Assembly: GCA_900770395.1 (NCBI GenBank)
Contig: CAAGKM010000004.1
Span: 124,001 to 188,000, forward strand
Origin: an uncultured Prevotella sp.
Lineage (GTDB): Bacteria > Bacteroidota > Bacteroidia > Bacteroidales > Bacteroidaceae
Length of the DNA stretch: 64,000 nucleotides
Reading direction: 5' to 3'
Of the stretch, positions 32,585 to 40,471 are shown piece after piece. The notes beneath the pieces were generated by a model that saw nothing but the letters and a program-made list of their open reading frames with translations, did not search any database and was not told the DNA's origin. The position numbers and the translations under genes are program-made. Each line of letters begins with the position of its first letter. Within the stretch, counting starts at the first letter, position 1.

Positions 32585-33353
32585 AGTTTTCGTTTTTATT
32601 ATAGTTAAACCTTTTCCATCCGTGTAAAAGATTCCAATACCTGTCGCAAAGGTTATTGATTTTCTCTTGCTCTGTTTCTCCGAAATAATTGTCAAGAATC
32701 TCATCTTTGAACATCGGATTCAACACCTCTTTCTCTTCACAAACGAAATTCTCAAGTTGCTTATCCAAATCAAAATTCGACATATATCCGATTTCTCCTT
32801 CAGATTCGACGATATGCCTTACTTCAAGCCAATCACCGCATCTCTGTTCAAGTGCCTTGCTCACCAAGAAATATCGATGACAATCCATTGGTTTCTTTTC
32901 GCTGCACATCAAGCACAAAGTATAATTTTTGTCATAGGCATCTTCAATGCGTTTTAATCCACTTACAAAATGCTCATCATGCCTGAATTTACTAAAATCA
33001 ACTATCTCATCAGAACCAAGCAATTCTGTTTTTTCTGGACGATAACTTTTTGCAATAGGAAAAATCTCTTGTTCAAAGAATATGTCAGATGCCTTAGAAA
33101 AAACATCTTGATGGCCATTAGCTTTTGCACCAATTTCCGGCATATTCATATATGATATGCCTAATTCCATTCCTGCAATCTTCATGTTGTCAGCATTACA
33201 TTGTGGATATTGTTTGGAGAATGGAACAGAACGTACATCTACTAAAAAATTTATATTATATTTCTTTAATACCTCAAACATATTTTCGATGTTTATAGTA
33301 TTACCTTGTTGAAACAGTGTGTACCCAACTGTATATATGTATTTTTTATCCAT
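32577..33353 (-). CDS. DUF488 family protein (long paralogue)
   Basis: A 258-residue protein whose first ~185 residues are DUF488: YTVGYTLFQQGN, NFLVDVRSVPFSKQYPQCNA, and CLMCSEKKPMDCHRYFLVS with the conserved Cys/His-Arg. The C-terminal ~70 residues are an acidic/aromatic extension not found in the short paralogue. Two DUF488 genes in one operon suggest a heteromeric complex or two related steps. Its start overlaps the FkbH-like gene by 8 bp. Confidence 0.88.
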   Translation of the reverse strand: MDKKYIYTVGYTLFQQGNTINIENMFEVLKKYNINFLVDVRSVPFSKQYPQCNADNMKIAGMELGISYMNMPEIGAKANGHQDVFSKASDIFFEQEIFPIAKSYRPEKTELLGSDEIVDFSKFRHDEHFVSGLKRIEDAYDKNYTLCLMCSEKKPMDCHRYFLVSKALEQRCGDWLEVRHIVESEGEIGYMSNFDLDKQLENFVCEEKEVLNPMFKDEILDNYFGETEQEKINNLCDRYWNLLHGWKRFNYNKNENYD

Positions 33354-34752
33354 TGTAATATTTTTTTAAATTTGTATTAAACTGCATGTCATGTAACGAC
33401 TGATTGTTTAAAATGAAGCATATATTTCCATCTTCACTATTTCTTATAAAGCTTTTTTTATATTTTTCTATCAATGCAACAGCTTTTCCATTAACCCCAG
33501 TATCATTGAACGTAAACGTTACTGACCGCCTGTCCGATAAAGTCGATAAATATATCAAGATATATTCTTCAAGTCCAATTTCAAAGTATCTACAACTGAT
33601 AGCCCAGTTTAAAACATGGATATTTTGTTCGTTCTCCGTGTAAGTTACCGCGGAACATATACCTAAGTTTTCACCATTATCTCTATATATTTCAAAGATT
33701 AAAGATTTGCATTCCTCGTAAGTTTCTTTTTTCTCGGCAAACTTGAATTGATTTGACTTTGCATAAAGGCGTATAGCTTCTACATTGTTAGTGTCGTCAC
33801 GAACCTTAACAAATAGTTGTGGAAGATAATTTTTTTCACGTTCTTGTTGTAAAACTTCATATAATCGTTTACGATTCCTTGACTTCAATGAAAGTTCAAA
33901 TCTGTCAAAGACGCAGCATATCATAAGCAAAGTCAGTAGTTCATCATGACTTTTCCAATCAGGCACAAATACCTCAGGTAGATTCTGTCTGACTTCGTCA
34001 CGAACTAATTGGTTATCGTCAATAAAGACGCAGGCATTTGTTAATATTGATAGTTTTTGAGCAATAGCTTTAATATTCTTGCTTTTATCGTTATAATTGG
34101 CAACAATGTAGTCTATCTGATCTTTTAGAGGAAATTCACTTTTATTAAGTTTATCTATAGCTGACCGAACTGCCTCAATGTCATTACGTGAACATACAGC
34201 TACATATAGACCAAGTTCTTTAGCCATTACTTGTATGAAGCGCATAAATGTGACAAATGGTACGGCATCTTTTGTACGGAGGTTTTGTTTAATGATATTA
34301 ATGCCATCTTCTGCGAGAGTTCCTTTCCATAAAGTATCGTCAAGGTCGAGGATTATAGCCTTATACATAATTTTGTACTTACATATAATCCGCGAAATAA
34401 TTTGCATAACTAATATTCCAACAATAGTAACACCTGTTTTGCTTGATAAATATATAGTTGAAATCAAGTTTTCTATTCTATATTCAAACTTCTCTTTTTC
34501 ATTTCCTTCACTAATATATTCTACTTGAATCTCGTCTATAGTATCTTGTCCCTTAGAAAGGGTCACATTAAAACCATACATTTGTAACTTGTGAAGAAGA
34601 AGTGACACATCATGGTCGTTTACAGTAATGAAATCCACAAGTCCACTAATATAAACCATGTAATAACTCGTGATGAAACCACGAAACGGTTTAATATAGC
34701 AGTTAATGTAAGTGTCTATGTATTTATCAACTGGTGACTCTATTTTTGCCAT
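33346..34752 (-). CDS. FkbH-like HAD-family protein
   Basis: A 468-residue protein. The N-terminal ~130 residues are unassigned. The HAD motif LDLDDTLWKGTLAEDG begins near 135, with CSRND (motif II) and FIDDN (motif IV) downstream. The C-terminal part matches the FkbH acyl/acetyltransferase-like tail: RLYAKSNQFKFAEKKETYEE, RDNGENLGI and WAISCRYFEIGLEEYIL. FkbH proteins handle 3-carbon units on carrier proteins in polyketide pathways, but no carrier or synthase is nearby; here it leads DUF488/DuOB genes. GTG 34830 and ATG 34791 are alternative starts; ATG 34752 has GGGAGG about 14 nt upstream. Confidence 0.8.
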   Translation of the reverse strand: MAKIESPVDKYIDTYINCYIKPFRGFITSYYMVYISGLVDFITVNDHDVSLLLHKLQMYGFNVTLSKGQDTIDEIQVEYISEGNEKEKFEYRIENLISTIYLSSKTGVTIVGILVMQIISRIICKYKIMYKAIILDLDDTLWKGTLAEDGINIIKQNLRTKDAVPFVTFMRFIQVMAKELGLYVAVCSRNDIEAVRSAIDKLNKSEFPLKDQIDYIVANYNDKSKNIKAIAQKLSILTNACVFIDDNQLVRDEVRQNLPEVFVPDWKSHDELLTLLMICCVFDRFELSLKSRNRKRLYEVLQQEREKNYLPQLFVKVRDDTNNVEAIRLYAKSNQFKFAEKKETYEECKSLIFEIYRDNGENLGICSAVTYTENEQNIHVLNWAISCRYFEIGLEEYILIYLSTLSDRRSVTFTFNDTGVNGKAVALIEKYKKSFIRNSEDGNICFILNNQSLHDMQFNTNLKKYYNG

Positions 34753-34909
34753 AATCAAAATATCGTCCTCCCAATTCCTTGAAGACTTCATGTTTGTTAT
34801 TAAATGCAGAAGCGTGGAACTGTATGCCACGTCTTAAAGTGAAGGTGGTAGGAAAACCTTTGTGAACAGATGTGGAAATAACAGCCCCACGCATATACGT
34901 GGAGACCAT
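34727..34909 (-). CDS. Possible 60-residue leader gene of the FkbH/DUF488 operon
   Basis: An ATG-started frame overlapping the FkbH-like start by 26 bp, the same overlap style as the other genes of this operon. The product (MVSTYMRGAVISTSVHKGF, then an RRGIQFHASAF stretch and KELGGRYFDYGK) has balanced composition. GAVISTSVHK faintly recalls the N-terminal strand of GHMP kinases, which is weak evidence. A -7 box (TATTTTTG, 35034-35027) lies upstream. It may be a truncated gene or spurious. Confidence 0.35.
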   Translation of the reverse strand: MVSTYMRGAVISTSVHKGFPTTFTLRRGIQFHASAFNNKHEVFKELGGRYFDYGKNRVTS

Positions 34910-35026
34910 TACGCCATCTCTTGTTCACTAGTGATTAAGTTTCCTACGCTTTTCACTTACAAGATGAAGACATAACGCCTCTTTTTACCAACGATGTTTT
35001 AGGACTAGGTTACCCCAATCCGCCTG

Positions 35027-35034
35027 CAAAAATA
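35027..35034 (-). promoter_or_regulatory. -7 element upstream of the FkbH/DUF488 operon
   Basis: TATTTTTG on the minus strand fits TAnnTTTG. No matching -33 element lies at the right distance. It is the only promoter-like site found before the operon. Confidence 0.4.
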
Positions 35035-35259
35035 CGAATTTTATTTGAGAAAAATGCATGTTGCCTCAAAAAAGTGCATAATGTCAGTGCTTTTCGTCAT
35101 TTGCGAGGTCTTAAACACGCCTATAGATATGTTTTGCAAGCTCAAATATTGCAAAGAATGTTTTGTGTACGTTCAGCAGAGCACCAAAGAAAACAAAGCC
35201 ATTATTATTAAAAATGAGACATTCCATTTTAGAAAATCCTTTAAAGCCGTCATAATTCT

Positions 35260-35343
35260 ATAAATATAAGTTTTAGCTATATAAACAAAAGTTTTAGCCA
35301 CATAAATACAGCTTTTAGTTATGTAGCTAAAACTTATATTTAT
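35260..35343. repeat. Array of four 21-bp units, the last inverted
   Basis: Units at 35260-35280, 35281-35301 and 35302-35322 share ATAAAnAnAnnTTTTAGnnA. The fourth (35323-35343) is the reverse complement of the first with one mismatch, so the array can fold into a hairpin. Two further AAACTTTTTATTTA repeats follow at about 35345-35383. It lies in the 494-bp gene-poor gap between the operon leader and the exonuclease gene. A frame at 35045-35263 (plus strand) shows no convincing coding features. Confidence 0.7.
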
Positions 35344-35403
35344 AAAACTTTTTATTTAAGCATAAACTTTTTATTTACCCTTTTTCCTTATTATTTTTCC
35401 TTC

Positions 35404-35892
35404 CTAAAGAATTTGTAACGCAATGGCTGCACATGCCTCAGCATCCGCCAAGGCGTGGTGATGACTCTTTAAGTCATATCCGCATCGTGCAGCTGCCACG
35501 TCAAGGGTGTTAGACTCTCCGCGCCAACGCCTGCGTGAGGCAACGCAAGTGCAATGAAACTCATAGTCGGGATAGTCCATCTGATAGACACGGAACACGG
35601 CTTTTAGACAGCTCTCGTCAAAAGCCTTGTTGTGGGCAACCAGTGGAAGTCCTTCAATCTTTGGCTCTATCTGCCTCCATACCTCGGGGAATACCGGAGC
35701 ATTCTCTGTGTCAGCGGCACAAAGACCATGTACCCTACTGCACCAATAGTTGTAATACTCAGGCTCAGGTTTTATGAGGGAGTAGAACCTATCCACAATC
35801 TCACCGCCACGAACAATCACTAAACCTACAGAGCAAACCGATGAACGCTCATTGTTGGCTGTCTCGAAATCTATTGCTGCGAAGTCTTGCAT
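35404..35892 (-). CDS. DnaQ-like 3'-5' exonuclease
   Basis: A 162-residue DEDDh exonuclease domain protein. ExoI motif FAAIDFETANNE (Asp and Glu), ExoII VAHNKAFDESCL (Asp), and ExoIII HHHALADAEACA (His and Asp) are present. It resembles the epsilon-like exonucleases that act on single-stranded DNA or RNA in repair; it is not the replicative proofreading subunit by context. ATG 35892 is preferred over TTG 35910. It starts 4 bp after the upstream acetyltransferase gene. Confidence 0.88.
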   Translation of the reverse strand: MQDFAAIDFETANNERSSVCSVGLVIVRGGEIVDRFYSLIKPEPEYYNYWCSRVHGLCAADTENAPVFPEVWRQIEPKIEGLPLVAHNKAFDESCLKAVFRVYQMDYPDYEFHCTCVASRRRWRGESNTLDVAAARCGYDLKSHHHALADAEACAAIALQIL

Positions 35893-35896
35893 ATTA

Positions 35897-36517
35897 TTAT
35901 AATGTTTCAATATCGCCCGACTGGATTGCAGGGATTGCCTTACGGATTTTCTCCTCCTGCCAGTTCCACCATTGCAACTCTCTCAGCCTTTCTATGACAT
36001 CGGGGGCAAACCGCTTGCGAATCTCCCTCGCCGGAACTCCACCCACGATTGAATATGGCTCTACATCTTTGGTAACAACGGCTCTTGTGCCGATAATCGC
36101 GCCGTCGCCGATAGTTACTCCTGCCATGATTACGGCATCATAACCTATCCACACATCGTTGCCTACGATGATATCACCCTTATTATCCCATGCCGACGCG
36201 ACCTCCGACTTAGGTAAGTCCCATTCCTCAAAAAACAGCGGGAAGGTGTATGTGGAGAGCGATTTTAGAGTGTGGTTGGCACAGTTGAAGATGAACTTCG
36301 CTCCGCAGGCTATCGAGCAGAACTTGCCGATGATGAGACGGTCGTTATTTATAGGATAATGATAGAGCACATTGTTCTTTTCAAAGTCGCGCGGGTCGTT
36401 CACAAAGTCATTATAGACGGTGAAGTCTCCTACTTCTATTGTAGGACGGGTGATGACCGACTTGAGATATACTGTCTGCGTGTCACCCGTGCGGGGATAA
36501 ATCTTGCTTTTATCCAT
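35897..36517 (-). CDS. Xenobiotic acetyltransferase of the Vat/CatB (left-handed beta-helix) family, copy 2
   Basis: A 206-residue hexapeptide-repeat acetyltransferase. The catalytic His is in FNCANHTLKSLSTYTFP. Hexapeptide coils run through NDVWIGYDAVIMAGVTIGDG and IIGTRAVVTKDV, ending PYSIVGGVPAREIRKRF. The family O-acetylates streptogramin A or chloramphenicol with acetyl-CoA. Its loop differs from classical Vat more than the next gene does, so activity on antibiotics is uncertain. ATG 36517 overlaps the preceding paralogue by 8 bp (ATGGATAA). Confidence 0.85.
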   Translation of the reverse strand: MDKSKIYPRTGDTQTVYLKSVITRPTIEVGDFTVYNDFVNDPRDFEKNNVLYHYPINNDRLIIGKFCSIACGAKFIFNCANHTLKSLSTYTFPLFFEEWDLPKSEVASAWDNKGDIIVGNDVWIGYDAVIMAGVTIGDGAIIGTRAVVTKDVEPYSIVGGVPAREIRKRFAPDVIERLRELQWWNWQEEKIRKAIPAIQSGDIETL

Positions 36518-37148
36518 TTTGTTCAAGGATTTTAATGATACTCATCTTTACTTGTGTGAGGTTGCCGTCGGTCAATAATGGAATAAGTTGCTGAATTTCA
36601 CTGATGCTTTTGTCCCACCATTGCAGTCTTTGCAATAAGCCGATTAACTCATCGTCAAAACGCTTTCTGATTACCTTGGCGGGATTACCCGCGACTATTG
36701 TGTATGGCTCGACATCGTGACCTACGATGCTGCCGAGTCCGATGATGGCACCATCACCGATATGAACACCAGGCAGTATGGTTGCGTTCTGACCAATCCA
36801 CACGTCGTTGCCTATGACGGTGTCGCCTTTCAGTGGAAGGTCCTCTGCAGTCGGTGGCGTCTCGGTCCATCCTTCCATGATATAGAAAGGATAGGTTGAT
36901 GCCGCATTCATCTGATGGTTTGCGCCATTCATTATGAATGTCACGCCCGATGCTATCTGGCAGAACTTTCCGATAATCAGCCTATCGCCGATGAAATCAT
37001 AATGATGCAATACATGCTTCTCAAAGTCGGTATCGCTGAAATATGTGAAGTCACCGACTACTATGTTAGGATTCTTTACGGTTGGCTTTACGTATGTGAC
37101 GGTATCGCAGCCCCTTACGGGAAAAGTTATGTCTGGATTTGGTTGCAT
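36510..37148 (-). CDS. Vat-family streptogramin A acetyltransferase-like protein, copy 1
   Basis: A 212-residue left-handed beta-helix acetyltransferase. MNGANHQMNAASTYPFYIM contains the active-site His and closely follows the Vat pattern. NDVWIGQNATILPGVHIGDG and PYTIVAGNPAKVIRKRF complete the fold. The length is that of Vat proteins (about 210). It is the better candidate of the two tandem paralogues for true Vat activity. The tautomerase gene lies 6 bp upstream and copy 2 overlaps its 3' end, so the three are co-transcribed. Confidence 0.88.
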   Translation of the reverse strand: MQPNPDITFPVRGCDTVTYVKPTVKNPNIVVGDFTYFSDTDFEKHVLHHYDFIGDRLIIGKFCQIASGVTFIMNGANHQMNAASTYPFYIMEGWTETPPTAEDLPLKGDTVIGNDVWIGQNATILPGVHIGDGAIIGLGSIVGHDVEPYTIVAGNPAKVIRKRFDDELIGLLQRLQWWDKSISEIQQLIPLLTDGNLTQVKMSIIKILEQNG

Positions 37149-37154
37149 GATTTA

Positions 37155-37352
37155 TTATTTATAGTTACGTTTTATCTCATCGATTGATTTGCCACCGATT
37201 CCGAAATTCTCATCTGGCAGCTCCTTTATTGTAACGGTGAAGAACTGCTCCGGAATATGAGTTATCTCGGAGGCAGTGACTGTCAGGCGTTCTATGAGTT
37301 GTTTCTTCTGCTCAGCAGTCAGTCTGCCGCTTTCTATTGATATGTATGGCAT
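37155..37352 (-). CDS. 4-oxalocrotonate tautomerase-family protein
   Basis: A 65-residue tautomerase. The catalytic Pro is residue 2 (MPYISIESG), exposed after Met removal. The helix TAEQKKQLIERLTVTAS and the second strand (FFTVTIKEL) match the small hexameric 4-OT fold. The substrate is unknown. A GATACCCGCAAAAAA motif lies 22-37 nt upstream of the start, as also seen before the beta-lactamase gene. Confidence 0.88.
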   Translation of the reverse strand: MPYISIESGRLTAEQKKQLIERLTVTASEITHIPEQFFTVTIKELPDENFGIGGKSIDEIKRNYK

Positions 37353-37413
37353 AATTATAATTTTTTTATTTCATTTTTTTGCGGGTATCTACACTCTTGT
37401 ATGTGAGAAGAAA

Positions 37414-37872
37414 TTACCTTAGTCTCAGCGCAATGATGGGAAACGGATTGCCTTGTGAGTCCGTCTCCATCCTGTCAAACTCCACGAAACCCAACTTCCC
37501 GTAAAAAGCCCTTGCCTCAGGGTTCTGCTCGTTCACATCAACAAATATGGCTTGATGATTCTTTACCGCCATGTCCACCAGCTGTTTGCCGATTCCTTTA
37601 CGCAAGTACTGGGGCGAAACAAACAACATCTCGATCTTTTCATCCTGTATGCCGATAAAGGCTGTCGGGGCATCGGCATCAAAAGCTACATAAAGATGAT
37701 TGATATTAGCCAATCCTTCCGTCACATAAGGCTTCAGATTCTCAATATCCGTCTCCTGCAAGAAATGATGAGTGGCACGCACGGACGCTTCCCACAGTTC
37801 TGTCAGTCTGTTCAAAAGCTCCCCATTCCGCTCGGACGGCGATACAAATCTGATGTTTGCTGGTCTTGCCAT
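37414..37872 (-). CDS. GNAT-family N-acetyltransferase
   Basis: A 152-residue GNAT. The acetyl-CoA-binding motif A is IEMLFVSPQYLRKGIGKQLVDMA, and the C-terminal NEQNPEARAFYGKLGFVEF is motif B. The acceptor is unknown; the YjaB/putative small-molecule acetyltransferase type fits. The frame is open upstream into the neighbouring gene, but ATG 37872 (MARPANIRF) aligns with the start of the domain. Confidence 0.9.
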   Translation of the reverse strand: MARPANIRFVSPSERNGELLNRLTELWEASVRATHHFLQETDIENLKPYVTEGLANINHLYVAFDADAPTAFIGIQDEKIEMLFVSPQYLRKGIGKQLVDMAVKNHQAIFVDVNEQNPEARAFYGKLGFVEFDRMETDSQGNPFPIIALRLR

Positions 37873-37903
37873 ATTTCTCTTATTTATAAGTTTAGTATTG
37901 ATA

Positions 37904-38323
37904 TTAGTCCACCGCAAAATTCTCTGAGCGAAAATTGCTGTAGAAACGTCCTGACACGGCTGTGAATTTAAGCACACAGTAATCCGGGTCGGTAATACCT
38001 TGTGAATAATATTCCGTATCACCGTCACGCCAAATCATTTCCTTGCTCGCGTTGTCTGTCAGTACCTCCATCGTACCACGTAGCATGACGCCACGGAAGA
38101 AACGGTTGTCACAGAAATAAATGCATGCCTTGTCGTTCTGCAAAAATTGCCGCACACGCATGGATGATGTGTTTGTTGTGAAATAGAAGGTCTTGATACC
38201 TTCTCGTTTTCTTGGTTGCAGCATCGCCTTGATGCATGGATAGCCGTCGGCATCTACAGAACCGATGAATGCCGTCTTAAGTTTGTCGGCCATATTGCCG
38301 ACGGTCTGTTCTGGATTGCGCAT
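37904..38323 (-). CDS. Pyridoxamine 5'-phosphate oxidase-family FMN-binding protein
   Basis: A 139-residue split-barrel flavin-binding protein of the general-stress-protein 26 type. Recognisable parts are AFIGSVDADGYPCIKAM near the start, FYFTTNTSSMRVRQFL and ACIYFCDNRFFRGVMLRG in the barrel. Such proteins bind FMN or heme/F420-like cofactors; the reaction is unknown. It is one of a run of small detoxification-type genes. Confidence 0.85.
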   Translation of the reverse strand: MRNPEQTVGNMADKLKTAFIGSVDADGYPCIKAMLQPRKREGIKTFYFTTNTSSMRVRQFLQNDKACIYFCDNRFFRGVMLRGTMEVLTDNASKEMIWRDGDTEYYSQGITDPDYCVLKFTAVSGRFYSNFRSENFAVD

Positions 38324-38365
38324 AAATTCTGTTGTGTTAATGATTAAATATCGTCTTTAATCGTA

Positions 38366-38680
38366 TTATTTCTTTCTTGATTTCGGGAAAGGCAATTCCT
38401 CCCATAACTTTTCGATAACTTTCAAAACTTTTTGCCGGTCACGGAAATCGAGGATATATCCCTCTTTCGCACCTTTATATGCACAGCCAGTTTCGGCATC
38501 AGCCATCAAATCGGCAATGCACGGCAGCTTTTTGACAAATGCCGTGTTGTCACAAGCCGTTATCACGCATTTGTCATTTACATAAATGACATAGTCGCCC
38601 ATCATCTTGCGGGAGCGTACCTCTCCCAAAGGAGCAAGTGCCTCGCAGACGAACTCTATAAAATCAGTAGTACAAGCCAT
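38366..38680 (-). CDS. TfoX N-terminal domain protein
   Basis: A 104-residue protein matching the TfoX/Sxy N-terminal domain: RSRKMMGDYVIYVNDKCVITACDNTAFVK (seen as GDYVIYVNDKCV), then the KGAKEGYILDF block. In gammaproteobacteria TfoX is a competence activator, but the single-domain versions in Bacteroidetes have no known role. It is monocistronic in spacing, 33 bp downstream of a GNAT gene. Confidence 0.85.
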   Translation of the reverse strand: MACTTDFIEFVCEALAPLGEVRSRKMMGDYVIYVNDKCVITACDNTAFVKKLPCIADLMADAETGCAYKGAKEGYILDFRDRQKVLKVIEKLWEELPFPKSRKK

Positions 38681-38713
38681 AATTATTATGTTTTAATGTT
38701 TATAATTTGTATC

Positions 38714-39250
38714 TTAATCCAACTGGAAACATTCAGGATAATGCACGGTGCCTGTAACTCCGCTCAAAGCATCGGGCAACAGTTCGATAACCATACAGCA
38801 CTCCTGCGGGGCATCAAAAGGAAACCTTATACCGTAGTCAATAGCCTTACGGTAGCCAAAGCGCGGATAATAATCTTTATGCCCAAGCAATACCGCCGAG
38901 CCGTAGCCCATTGCCTTTGCCGCCTTGTGGGCTTCTTCTATCAGCATCCCACCTATCCTGTTGTTCTGGTAAGTAGGATGTACCGCAAGCGGAGCAACAG
39001 CCAATGAAACCGTAGTGGAGTTTTCCGATACTATTTTCACTTTTGTAAGCAAAATGTATCCTATTATAACTCCCTCGCCATTGACCGCAACCAATGACAA
39101 CTCGGGTATGAATGTGTCCGAATCGTGCAGCCGCTTTACTAAATATTGTTCCTGATGGTCGCTTTCCTCAACGTTTTTAAAAGCCTTTTCAACCAAGTCA
39201 AGGATGACCGGCAAATCCCCTTGTCTCTCCTGTCTTATTGTTATGTTCAT
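38714..39250 (-). CDS. GNAT-family N-acetyltransferase (YhbS-like)
   Basis: A 178-residue GNAT of the YhbS-like type: LAPLAVHPTYQNNRIGGMLI is the acetyl-CoA loop (motif A), and VLLGHKDYYPRFGYRKA is characteristic of this subfamily. The acceptor is unknown. It belongs to a string of four acyltransferases in the same cluster. Confidence 0.9.
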   Translation of the reverse strand: MNITIRQERQGDLPVILDLVEKAFKNVEESDHQEQYLVKRLHDSDTFIPELSLVAVNGEGVIIGYILLTKVKIVSENSTTVSLAVAPLAVHPTYQNNRIGGMLIEEAHKAAKAMGYGSAVLLGHKDYYPRFGYRKAIDYGIRFPFDAPQECCMVIELLPDALSGVTGTVHYPECFQLD

Positions 39251-39292
39251 AACTGTCCTGTTGTTTAGTGATGGTAAAAAATAACTTAGATT

Positions 39293-39690
39293 TTATGCAA
39301 TCCCCAGCAGCTCAATCTCGAATATCAGCGTAGAGCTCCTGGAATGCCGGGCTGCGAGAACTTTCCATATCCCATCTCCGCAGGAATATACACCTCCCAC
39401 TTGTCGCCCACGCACATCTGCTGCATGGCGATAATCCAGCCTTCTATCAGGTCGCAGAGACGTATTGCCAACGGTGCCCCGCCACGGCTGCTGTCGAACT
39501 TCTTCCCGTTTATGGTCCATCCAGTATAATGTGCAGTGACAATGCTGCGAGGCGATGGATGCCTGCCGTCATTCCGTCCCTCTGCCAATACCTTATAATA
39601 TATACCTCTCGGAAGTGCCTTCACCCCTTCCTCCTGCGCTTTCGCTTCTATCCAGGCTTTGTTTGCCTGTGCATATTCTCTTTTGTTCAT
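39293..39690 (-). pseudogene. FKBP-type peptidyl-prolyl isomerase with a 3' frameshift
   Basis: The ATG-started frame (39690 to stop at 39325) gives an FKBP domain: YYKVLAEG, VTAHYTGWTINGKKFDSS, LIEGWIIAMQQMCVGDKWEV and IPAEMGYGKFSQPGIPG. It then ends abruptly with ALR. The expected last strand, STLIFEIELLGIA, is present in another frame ending at 39293. Restoring one missing base near 39333-39340 (GGA-nGC-TCT-ACG) makes a complete protein of about 132 residues. The loss of the last strand would break the FKBP fold. It may be a real inactivating deletion or a sequencing error. Confidence 0.8.
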
Positions 39691-39707
39691 GATGGTTTCT
39701 AATTTAA

Positions 39708-40466
39708 TTAAACAAACAATTCGTTGCTCTTTCTCGTGGCACACAGTGTTTTCAGTTTCTCTGTCACCATTTTCTCCACTTGCCCGATGTTCCTTGCTTT
39801 TGCCGGACAAACGGAGAGGCAGCGCATACAGGAGATGCAGGTTTCCTTGTTGACGCTTCTGAGATTGTCGGCAGGTATGGCGTCGGCAGGACAGGGTTCA
39901 TGGCACGTGCCGCAACCTGTACACCTCTCATCTGCCGTGGGAAACGGTCCTGTATTGCCAGCTCTGTATGGACGGTTGCCGGGCAACGATAAAGGCTTAT
40001 ATACGTCCGTGCCTTCCACCTTATTTATTATAGCGGCTCCGAAAGATGCCAGCTCCTTGCGGTCTTCTGCATCCGGTCTTCCTGCGGCATATATGCGGGC
40101 AATACTGTGCTCTGCAACGGCGCTGACGGCTGCTATGACACGGAATCCCATTTCCGTTGCCACATCCTGCATTTCGAGCAGAGCATCATCGTATGCCCTG
40201 TTGCCATATACAGCCACAACCACACACTTTGCATGGTTGCTCTGAATACGCATAAGCCTATCAACTGCCAAGGCTGGTACCCGTCCGGCAAATACTGGCA
40301 TGGCGATAATTACCAAGTCCTCCTCATGTATTTCCGGCAATCTGATTTGCACTTCCTTCACGCAGAGGTCTGTCACGAATGGCTTTTGGTCAATACCCTC
40401 GCATATATATTCGCAAACTCTTCTTGTCCCTCCTGTGGGACTGAACATTATTTGATGAATATTCAT
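39708..40466 (-). CDS. EFR1-family flavodoxin-ferredoxin fusion
   Basis: A 252-residue protein with an N-terminal flavodoxin-like domain (FSPTGGTRRVCEYI as the phosphate loop, about 8-21; MPVFAGRVPALA) and a C-terminal bacterial ferredoxin domain with two 4Fe-4S motifs (CTGCGTCHEPCP and CISCMRCLSVCP). It should move electrons between FMN and iron-sulfur clusters in an anaerobic redox route; partners are unknown. Confidence 0.9.
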   Translation of the reverse strand: MNIHQIMFSPTGGTRRVCEYICEGIDQKPFVTDLCVKEVQIRLPEIHEEDLVIIAMPVFAGRVPALAVDRLMRIQSNHAKCVVVAVYGNRAYDDALLEMQDVATEMGFRVIAAVSAVAEHSIARIYAAGRPDAEDRKELASFGAAIINKVEGTDVYKPLSLPGNRPYRAGNTGPFPTADERCTGCGTCHEPCPADAIPADNLRSVNKETCISCMRCLSVCPAKARNIGQVEKMVTEKLKTLCATRKSNELFV

Positions 40467-40471
40467 GATCT

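Noticed and set aside
35045..35263. 72-codon plus-strand frame
   Set aside because: No promoter, Shine-Dalgarno or family features, and it runs into the 21-bp array.
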